A stretch of 21,358 bases of DNA. Origin: JABWBJ01 sp036507855 (lineage in GTDB: Bacteria > Gemmatimonadota > Gemmatimonadetes > Gemmatimonadales > Gemmatimonadaceae). Below, piece after piece: positions 16,256 to 21,358 of this stretch (its first letter is position 1; the number at the start of each line of letters is the position of its first letter). The notes below the pieces were generated by a model, which saw only the letters and a list, made by a program, of their open reading frames with translations, did not search any database and had not been told where the DNA came from. The translations under genes and the position numbers were made by a program. The stretch lies in contig DATCIJ010000084.1 of the NCBI GenBank assembly GCA_036507855.1, forward strand, positions 1 through 21,358, in the 5' to 3' direction.

Positions 16256-18073
16256 ATGGCCGAGTACGAGAGGGTCGAGCACGACGTCCTGGTCATTGGC
16301 GCCGGCGGAGCGGGCCTGCGCGCCGCCATCGCCGCGGCGAACAGTGGCGCGCGCGTTGGCCTCGTCTGCAAGTCGCTGTTAGGCAAGGCGCACACGGTCA
16401 TGGCCGAAGGTGGCGCGGCGGCGGCCATGGGCAACGTGGATGATCGCGACAACTGGCGCGTCCATTTCGCGGACACGATGCGCGGCGGCCAGTACATGAA
16501 CAACTGGCGCATGGCCGAGCTGCACGCGCAGGAGGCGCCCGACCGCGTCCGCGAGCTCGAGGCATGGGGCGCGCTCTTCGACCGTACGACAGACGGCCGC
16601 ATTCTGCAGCGTAATTTCGGCGGCCATCGGTACGCGCGGCTGGCGCACGTTGGCGACCGCACCGGGCTCGAGATGATCCGCACGCTGCAGGATCACGCGA
16701 TCCACATGGCGATCGATGTGCACATGGAAGTGACGGTCGTCCAATTGCTGAAGGACGGCGAGCGGATGGCCGGCGCGCTGGCCTACGATCGGGAGAAGGG
16801 CCGGTTCAAGCTGTTCGCGGCGGGGGCGGTGGTCCTGGCCACGGGTGGAATCGGTCGCGCATTCTCCATAACGAGCAACAGCTGGGAATACACCGGCGAC
16901 GGACAGGCGCTTGCGTACCAGGCCGGGGCCGAGCTGGTGGACATGGAGTTCGTGCAGTTCCATCCGACTGGAATGGTCTGGCCGCCCAGCGTGAAGGGCA
17001 TCCTGGTCACGGAAGGCGTACGCGGTGAGGGCGGCGTGCTCCGCAACTCGCTCGGCAAGCGCTTCATGTTCGACGACATTCCAGAGAATTACCGGCCGCA
17101 GACCGCGGACAGCGAGGAAGAGGGCTGGCGCTACGTCATGGGCGACAAGGCCGCGCGCCGGCCGGCGGAGCTGCTCACCCGCGATCACGTTGCCCGCTGC
17201 ATCCAGCGTGAGGTGCGCGAGGGGCGCGGCAGCCCGCACGGCGGCGTGTTCCTCGACATCGCGTGGATCAAGGAGCGGATACCTGACGCGGCCGAGCATA
17301 TCAGGAAGAAGCTGCCGTCGATGTATCACCAGTTCATGCAGCTTGCCAACATCGACATCACGACGACGCCGATGGAGGTTGGACCGACCACGCACTACAT
17401 CATGGGCGGCATCCGCGTCGACGGCGATTCACAGATGTCGAGCGTGCCGGGTCTCTTCGCCGCGGGTGAGTGCGCGGCGGGCCTGCACGGCGCCAACCGG
17501 CTGGGCGGTAACTCGCTCTCGGACCTCGTGGTTTTCGGCAAGCGCGCCGGAGAGTACGCGGCAAAGTTCGTGTCCACCAGGGGGCGGGGAACCCCGGCCG
17601 CGAGTGAGGCCGATGGCGCCGTGAATCGCGCGCTTGCGCCGTTCGATCGCGCGGGGAGCGGGGAGGCTCCGTATGCGATTCAGCACGAGCTCCAGCGGAT
17701 GATGCAGGAACTGGTGGGCATCGTCAGGCAGGAGGACGAGATGAAGCGGGCCCTCGAGAACCTGAAGGGCCTTCGGGATCGGGCGCGTCGCGTGGCCGCG
17801 GAAGGCAACCGGGAATACAACCCGGGATGGCACACCGCACTCGACCTCGACAACCTGCTGACGGTGTCGGAGGCGATCACGCGGGCGGCCATCGAGCGAA
17901 AGGAAAGCCGCGGCGGTCACTTCCGGGACGACTTTCCCGACAAGGACAGCCAGTACGCGAAATTCAACATCGTTGTGCGCAAGGCGCCCGACGGCTCGAT
18001 GCAGCTCGAGCGGAGACCGATTCAGCCGCTCCCCGCCGAGCTGGCGGCGATCATCGAGGAGCAGCAGACGTGA
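16256..18073 (+). CDS. sdhA: Succinate dehydrogenase flavoprotein subunit
   Basis: Oxidises succinate to fumarate (or the reverse) at a covalently bound FAD; it faces the cytoplasm, docked on SdhB. The 605-aa length is normal. Residues 9-27 give the dinucleotide-binding loop (DVLVIGAGGAGLRAAIAAA). KAHTVMAEGG contains His46, the expected covalent FAD attachment site. FHPTG (His236) and VTEGVRGEGG line the active site. FAAGECAAGLHGANRLGGNSL (His411, Arg415) supplies the succinate-binding His and Arg. The C-terminal helical domain ends in NPGWHTALDLDNLL and the ESRGGHFRDDFP motif shared by fumarate reductases and succinate dehydrogenases. It starts directly after the anchor stop and is followed after 49 bp by sdhB. 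Sequence alone does not settle direction; an aerobic complex II role is the usual one for this gene order. Confidence 0.96.
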   Translation: MAEYERVEHDVLVIGAGGAGLRAAIAAANSGARVGLVCKSLLGKAHTVMAEGGAAAAMGNVDDRDNWRVHFADTMRGGQYMNNWRMAELHAQEAPDRVRELEAWGALFDRTTDGRILQRNFGGHRYARLAHVGDRTGLEMIRTLQDHAIHMAIDVHMEVTVVQLLKDGERMAGALAYDREKGRFKLFAAGAVVLATGGIGRAFSITSNSWEYTGDGQALAYQAGAELVDMEFVQFHPTGMVWPPSVKGILVTEGVRGEGGVLRNSLGKRFMFDDIPENYRPQTADSEEEGWRYVMGDKAARRPAELLTRDHVARCIQREVREGRGSPHGGVFLDIAWIKERIPDAAEHIRKKLPSMYHQFMQLANIDITTTPMEVGPTTHYIMGGIRVDGDSQMSSVPGLFAAGECAAGLHGANRLGGNSLSDLVVFGKRAGEYAAKFVSTRGRGTPAASEADGAVNRALAPFDRAGSGEAPYAIQHELQRMMQELVGIVRQEDEMKRALENLKGLRDRARRVAAEGNREYNPGWHTALDLDNLLTVSEAITRAAIERKESRGGHFRDDFPDKDSQYAKFNIVVRKAPDGSMQLERRPIQPLPAELAAIIEEQQT

Positions 18074-18083
18074 GGACTGCCAA

Positions 18084-18118
18084 CCCGCTACCCGCCACCC
18101 GCTGCCCTCTGCCCGCTG
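18084..18118 (+). repeat. Heptamer array CCCGCTG family within the sdhA-sdhB gap
   Basis: Five 7-bp units (CCCGCTA, CCCGCCA, CCCGCTG, CCCTCTG, CCCGCTG) fill most of the 49-bp spacer and end 4 bp before the sdhB ATG. They occupy the position where a Shine-Dalgarno would be expected, and none is present. The unit is different from, but has the same period as, the arrays elsewhere in the window. Confidence 0.88.
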
Positions 18119-18122
18119 CCCC

Positions 18123-18875
18123 ATGACTGCGACAACATTCCGAATCTGGCGCGGCTCGCGAGGAAAGGGTGCGTTCACCGATTACGAGACGCAGGTCACC
18201 GAAGGCATGGTCGTCCTCGACGCCATGCACCAGATCCAGGCCGAGAGCGCCGGCGACCTGGCGGTCCGATGGAACTGCAAGGCCGGGAAGTGCGGTTCCT
18301 GCTCCGCCGAGATCAACGGCCAGCCGCGCCTGATGTGCATGACGCGGATGGATGAACTCCCCGCCAACGAGCTGGTCACGGTGGAACCGATGCGCGCCTT
18401 CCCTCACGTGCGCGACCTCGTCACCGACGTGTCGTGGAACTTCGAGGTGAAGAAGACGATCAGGAAGTTCACGCCCCGCAAACCCGACGCGCCGGACGGC
18501 ACCTGGCGCATGGCGCAGGAAGACGTGGATCGCGTCCAGGAGTTCCGGAAGTGCATCGAGTGCTTCCTGTGCCAGGACGTCTGTCACGTGATCCGCGATC
18601 ACCACAAGCACGACGAGTTCATCGGCCCGCGGTACTTCGTGTACACGGCGGCGCTCGAGATGCACCCGCTCGATACCGAGGATCGGCTCCGCGATCTCAA
18701 GGAAGACCAGGCGATTGGCTACTGCAACATCACCAAGTGCTGCACCAAGGTCTGCCCCGAGCATATTACGATCACGGATAACGCGATCATCCCGCTGAAA
18801 GAGCGCGTGATCGACGAGTTCTACGATCCGGTGGTGAAACTGGTCAGGCTGTTCAGGGGGAAGAAGAAGACGTGA
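18123..18875 (+). CDS. sdhB: Succinate dehydrogenase iron-sulfur subunit
   Basis: Passes electrons from FAD of SdhA to the anchor through three clusters. The 250-aa protein has all expected ligands. [2Fe-2S]: Cys52, Cys57, Cys60 and Cys72 (NCKAGKCGSC, then LMCM). [4Fe-4S]: Cys144, Cys147, Cys150 and Cys211 (CIECFLC, then CPEH). [3Fe-4S]: Cys154, Cys201 and Cys207. The spacing of the last two sets is the same as in E. coli SdhB. The ATG at 18123 follows directly on a heptamer array with no Shine-Dalgarno, so initiation may rely on coupling to sdhA or on an unstructured leader. The next gene overlaps its stop as GTGA. Confidence 0.96.
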   Translation: MTATTFRIWRGSRGKGAFTDYETQVTEGMVVLDAMHQIQAESAGDLAVRWNCKAGKCGSCSAEINGQPRLMCMTRMDELPANELVTVEPMRAFPHVRDLVTDVSWNFEVKKTIRKFTPRKPDAPDGTWRMAQEDVDRVQEFRKCIECFLCQDVCHVIRDHHKHDEFIGPRYFVYTAALEMHPLDTEDRLRDLKEDQAIGYCNITKCCTKVCPEHITITDNAIIPLKERVIDEFYDPVVKLVRLFRGKKKT

Positions 18876-19378
18876 CCGAGCGGGCGCTGAAACCGATCAC
18901 CCCGGAAGGCGTGCCGGCCGCGCTGCAGAAGGCGCATCGGTATCGCATCCTCAACGATCCCACGGCGGCGGAGAGCATCTGCCTCGACGTGCTCGCCGTT
19001 GAGCCCCGGAACGTGGAAGCGCTGGTGATGCACGTGCTGTCCATCACGGACCAGTTCGGGCACGGCCACGCCGAGGACCTCAAGCGCGCCGAGCTGGCGG
19101 CGGGTGGGATCGAGGATCCCTATCGCAACGCGTACTATCGCGGCGTGATCTGCGAGCGATGGGCGAACGGCATCCTCAATCGTGCTGAACCGCGCGCCGG
19201 TGAAATGGCCCACGACTGGATCGAGAAGGCTTTACTGCATTTCGAGCGAGCGGAGTCCATGAGGCCGGCGGGGAACGACGAGGCGATACTGCGCTGGAAC
19301 ACCTGCGTTCGGCTGTTGCATCGCCATCCGCACATTCGACCTCCGACCGAGGACGCGTGGGAGCCCAACCTGGAGTGA
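18872..19378 (+). CDS. TPR-like helical protein of the sdh operon, function unknown
   Basis: A 168-aa soluble, probably cytoplasmic protein with no signal peptide or membrane segment. GTG 18872 overlaps the sdhB TGA (GTGA), with GGGGG about 12 nt upstream; this strongly suggests translational coupling. Two or three helix pairs show TPR-like spacing: AALQKAHRYRILNDPTAAESICLDVLAVEPRNVEAL near the N-terminus and WIEKALLHFERAESMRPAGNDEAILRW near the C-terminus, where 'A..P.N..A' is the usual TPR end. The C-terminus HPHIRPPTEDAWEPNLE is polar. By position it could help assemble or regulate the complex, for instance SdhA flavinylation or cluster loading, but it has no visible similarity to SdhE. 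That role is conjecture from context only. Confidence 0.78.
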   Translation: MTERALKPITPEGVPAALQKAHRYRILNDPTAAESICLDVLAVEPRNVEALVMHVLSITDQFGHGHAEDLKRAELAAGGIEDPYRNAYYRGVICERWANGILNRAEPRAGEMAHDWIEKALLHFERAESMRPAGNDEAILRWNTCVRLLHRHPHIRPPTEDAWEPNLE

Positions 19379-19503
19379 GCCAGGCCGCGGTTCGGCGGCT
19401 CGTATCACTCGCGATCGCCGGGGTGCTTTCGGCGACCGTCACTGCGGCCGCGCCCGCCCAGGCGCGAGGCGTGTTCGTTCCAACGGTTCCGCCGGGTCGC
19501 TGA
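19375..19503 (+). CDS. 42-aa putative secreted peptide at the end of the sdh operon
   Basis: The GTG at 19375 overlaps the previous TGA as GTGA, repeating the arrangement of the preceding junction. The product has a classic signal-peptide layout: MSQAAVRRLV with two Arg, a hydrophobic core VSLAIAGVLSATVTA, and an AxA cleavage site at APAQA (residue 30). Only about 12 residues (RGVFVPTVPPGR) would remain after cleavage. No hairpin terminator is visible before the convergent methyltransferase stop at 19525. It may be a true small exported peptide or the stub of a longer exported protein truncated by mutation. It is too short for firm proof of coding. Confidence 0.45.
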   Translation: MSQAAVRRLVSLAIAGVLSATVTAAAPAQARGVFVPTVPPGR

Positions 19504-19524
19504 TCTCGGGGATCGCTACGATCG

Positions 19525-20169
19525 TCAGGCAGCCCGCTCGAAGATCTCCACGGACCAGACGAAGGTCCCGCCTGACCAGGCGGGCCGCATTCCCTCTCGC
19601 TCGAGCGCCGCGGCCATGGTCGAGGGTTCGTGGAGGAAGACCCGGAATGGGTCACCCGTGAGTCGCTTGAACGCGTTGATGCCTGCGGCCACCACGCGCG
19701 TGATCCATCGCCGGCGTGGATAGCTGAAGGCGACCAGATGGCGCGCGTGTGCCGCCGCGATTCGAAGGAGGTCCGGCCCATTCCGGTCGCAGCAAACCAC
19801 CCGGTGAAGCGTGACGACGTCGACCATGGGGAGAGAGGACGCGCTCGAAAAATCACCTGCCTCGAACCCAACCCGCGAATTGTGGCCAAGCCGTTCGGCT
19901 TCCGCGGCCGCAACCGCCAGGTAGGCATCGGACGCGTCGAAATGCGTGGCGTGGCTGAATCCGCGTTCGAGCAGAACGTGGTGGATTGTCCCCACGCCGC
20001 CACCAACGTCCATCAGCGTCGGAGTTGGGGGGAGTTTGCGAGCCTGCAGGGCGTCGATCAGCACCTGCGTCGCCGCGTCAGGGCCGCGACGTCGATAGCG
20101 ACGGAGCTCCCGCTCGGCGACTCGCTTGTCGAACTGCTTGCTGGCGATGCACGACTGGCAGCACGTCAT
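19525..20169 (-). CDS. Class I SAM-dependent methyltransferase
   Basis: A 214-aa cytoplasmic methyltransferase. ATG 20169 is set by AAGGA about 6 nt upstream. Residues 53-62 form motif I (MDVGGGVGTI), with an acidic FDAS (Asp78) at the end of strand 2 and GFEAGDFSS following as the adenine-contact region, a standard Rossmann methyltransferase order. The N-terminus is cysteine-rich (MTCCQSC), which is unusual and might bind metal. The C-terminal part contains ALEREGMRPAWSGGTFVWSVEIFER. Substrate not recognised; the small-molecule (UbiE-like) type is more likely than a nucleic-acid type. It lies 35 bp downstream of the small membrane-protein gene and probably shares its promoter. Confidence 0.85.
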   Translation of the reverse strand: MTCCQSCIASKQFDKRVAERELRRYRRRGPDAATQVLIDALQARKLPPTPTLMDVGGGVGTIHHVLLERGFSHATHFDASDAYLAVAAAEAERLGHNSRVGFEAGDFSSASSLPMVDVVTLHRVVCCDRNGPDLLRIAAAHARHLVAFSYPRRRWITRVVAAGINAFKRLTGDPFRVFLHEPSTMAAALEREGMRPAWSGGTFVWSVEIFERAA

Positions 20170-20204
20170 GCTGGTCCTTCGGGGTGGAGTACAGTGCCCG
20201 AAGT

Positions 20205-20618
20205 CTACAGAATCGCCCGCAGCACGAGCGCGAACTTCAGGAGCGAGATGATCGCCACCGGAAACAACGTCAGGCCGATCGAGAAGGCGAATCCGTAGCG
20301 GAAGAGGGTGGGCCCGACCGGCTCCATTTCCCGGCCCAGCGTGTTGCGGATCCAGAGCTCGAAGACCCAGCCGCCCGTATAGCTGACATTCGCCAGGAAG
20401 CCGTAAATCGCCGGGATGATCAGGGTGGGCTCGATGGGAATCGACTCTGGTGACGGTGGGAGCCGGGCGATCAGATGTACGGCGGCCAGGGTGAACAGTC
20501 CCGTGGTGCCGACGGCGACGTTGTAGGCCATCCGGCGTGCTTCCCACCAGCCGATCACTTCGGCCGGGGTGCGGCACGCTACGTCGTTTCGAAAAAAGAA
20601 CCGCGTCAGGGCGCTCAT
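20205..20618 (-). CDS. Small multi-pass membrane protein, unknown function
   Basis: A 137-aa protein. ATG 20618 is chosen for its distance (about 42 nt) from the promoter; a longer frame exists but would start upstream of the promoter. After an amphipathic N-terminus (RNDVACRTPAEVIGWWEARRM) come three or four hydrophobic segments: about 32-52, 64-90 (possibly two) and 104-132. I do not recognise the family. It is first in a two-gene unit with the methyltransferase. No Shine-Dalgarno is evident. Confidence 0.72.
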   Translation of the reverse strand: MSALTRFFFRNDVACRTPAEVIGWWEARRMAYNVAVGTTGLFTLAAVHLIARLPPSPESIPIEPTLIIPAIYGFLANVSYTGGWVFELWIRNTLGREMEPVGPTLFRYGFAFSIGLTLFPVAIISLLKFALVLRAIL

Positions 20619-20659
20619 GGGCGGCGGGGCAGCAGGGTACGGCGGGTGTCGTCGCCGGC

Positions 20660-20691
20660 AACATATTCTAAGTACTTTGTATTGTAAAGTA
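20660..20691 (-). promoter_or_regulatory. Sigma70-like promoter with overlapping 19-bp dyad (candidate PadR-type operator)
   Basis: On the minus strand, TTTACA (20683-20688) as -35 and TATGTT (20660-20665) as -10 are separated by exactly 17 bp, in an AT-rich island in otherwise GC-rich DNA. This would drive the membrane-protein/methyltransferase unit starting at 20618. The -35 is embedded in a dyad, TACTTTGTATTGTAAAGTA on the plus strand (20673-20691), symmetric except for two inner pairs. It resembles sites of PadR-family repressors, though no such regulator gene is in the window. Confidence 0.62.
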
Positions 20692-20726
20692 GGACGTCCA
20701 CGTCCCGATTGAGTCACTGAATCCAG

Positions 20727-20749
20727 GTCCGGTGGCGACCGCACCGGAC
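20727..20749. other. 8-bp stem-loop upstream of the M28-like gene
   Basis: GTCCGGTG (20727-20734) and CACCGGAC (20742-20749) form a perfect inverted repeat around 7 bases, 43 bp before the peptidase ATG at 20792. It could be an operator or a 5'-leader hairpin. TAAATT at 20752-20757 is a possible -10 element, but no matching -35 is clear. Confidence 0.35.
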
Positions 20750-20791
20750 AGTAAATTGGGATCGTTCGCTGGCCTCAAACCCCATCGCCCC

Positions 20792-21358
20792 ATGTCACCT
20801 CTGTCCCGCTCCCTCGGGCTCACCCTGCTCGGCGGGCTGATGACGGCTCCCGCCGCCGCTCAGCAGTACGCCTCTCCAGACCCCATCATCCGCGCCATAT
20901 GGAATGAGGGGATGGACAATTCCCAGCTGCCGCGGCTGGCTCAGGCCCTGTTGGATTCGGTCGGACCGCGACTCACAGGCACCCCGGGGATCAGGGCCGG
21001 CAATGACTGGCTCGTGAAGATGTACGGTTCGTGGGGGATCCCGGCGCGCAACGAGCGCTATGGAACCTGGCCCGAATGGGTGAGGGGTACTTCGCACATT
21101 GACCTGTTGACGCCGCGTGTGAGGTCGCTCGAAGGCGGACTGCTGGCATGGAGTCCGGGGACCGGCGGCCGCGATGTGACGGGCGCTGCGATCGTACTGC
21201 CCGAACTCGCCGACAGTGCCGCCTTCGAGGCGTGGCTGCCGCAGGCGAAGGGCAAGTTCGTCCTCATTTCCTTTGCCGAGCCCACTTGCCGACCTAACGA
21301 GCAATGGCAGGCGCTGGGCGCTCCCGGTGCGTTCGAGCGGATGGATTCGGTGCGGGCG
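20792..21358 (+). CDS. Exported M28-like peptidase, N-terminal part only
   Basis: The first 189 residues of an exported protein running off the window. The ATG at 20792 gives a signal peptide (MSPLSRSLGLTLLGGLMTAPAAAQ). What follows matches the N-terminal region of secreted M28 aminopeptidases: 'NSQLPRLAQALLDSVGPRLTGTPG' sets the sheet/helix typical before the protease-associated insert, then NDWLVKMYGSWGI and WVRGTSHIDLLTPR. The zinc-binding residues lie beyond the end, so the catalytic assignment is by N-terminal resemblance. No Shine-Dalgarno is visible. It is divergent from the membrane-protein/methyltransferase unit. Confidence 0.75.
   Translation, partial: MSPLSRSLGLTLLGGLMTAPAAAQQYASPDPIIRAIWNEGMDNSQLPRLAQALLDSVGPRLTGTPGIRAGNDWLVKMYGSWGIPARNERYGTWPEWVRGTSHIDLLTPRVRSLEGGLLAWSPGTGGRDVTGAAIVLPELADSAAFEAWLPQAKGKFVLISFAEPTCRPNEQWQALGAPGAFERMDSVRA

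Overview
The window looks like an ordinary chromosomal stretch from a high-GC, Gram-negative-type bacterium. Outer-membrane and periplasmic features support this: an OmpA-type protein with a peptidoglycan-binding domain, a lipoprotein, and several exported metallopeptidases. The mix of large secreted M14, M16 and M28 peptidases with Gly/Arg-rich inserts, the single-anchor succinate dehydrogenase and the heptanucleotide repeats between genes is most like Gemmatimonadota. That assignment is an impression from the gene content, not a computed placement. I see no tRNA, rRNA, CRISPR array, phage or insertion-sequence transposase.

Layout. 1-1661 (-): N-terminal part of a secreted M16 zinc peptidase, cut by the window edge. 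1791-1926: a heptamer array beside an 89-bp palindromic element. 1923-2543 (-): DUF4382 lipoprotein. 2754-3929 (+): MFS transporter, convergent with an OmpA-family protein at 4086-5447 (-). A bidirectional hairpin terminator lies between them, flanked by inverted heptamer arrays. 5612-7875 (-): threonine biosynthesis pair thrB-thrC, overlapping by 4 bp. 7890-8115: 31 heptamer units in two blocks, in the divergent region between thrB and a 956-aa M14 carboxypeptidase-like protein (8192-11062, +). 11118-11294: apparent C-terminal remnant of a Ser/Thr protein kinase. 11291-12820 (-): DUF853/YjgR-type HerA-like ATPase. 12959-14290 (+): a second MFS transporter, convergent with a MarR-GNAT fusion (14304-15242, -) that has a dyad operator candidate upstream.

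15455-19503 (+) is a compact respiratory operon. It encodes a 266-aa membrane anchor, the flavoprotein SdhA, the iron-sulfur protein SdhB, a TPR-like protein and a 42-aa putative secreted peptide. Junctions are tight: 0 nt for sdhC-sdhA, and a GTGA overlap for each of the last two genes. The exception is sdhA-sdhB, whose 49-nt gap is largely a heptamer array. 19525-20618 (-) holds a methyltransferase and a small membrane protein, driven by a recognisable promoter with an overlapping dyad. 20792 to the end (+) is the start of an M28-like exported peptidase.

The clearest unusual signal is the recurrence of seven-base tandem arrays in at least six intergenic places. Three of them begin or end within a few bases of stop codons, and one occupies the Shine-Dalgarno position of sdhB. 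The second is the anchor subunit, whose paired Cys/His residues resemble the mycobacterial Sdh1 type reported to carry a membrane-embedded Rieske-like cluster.
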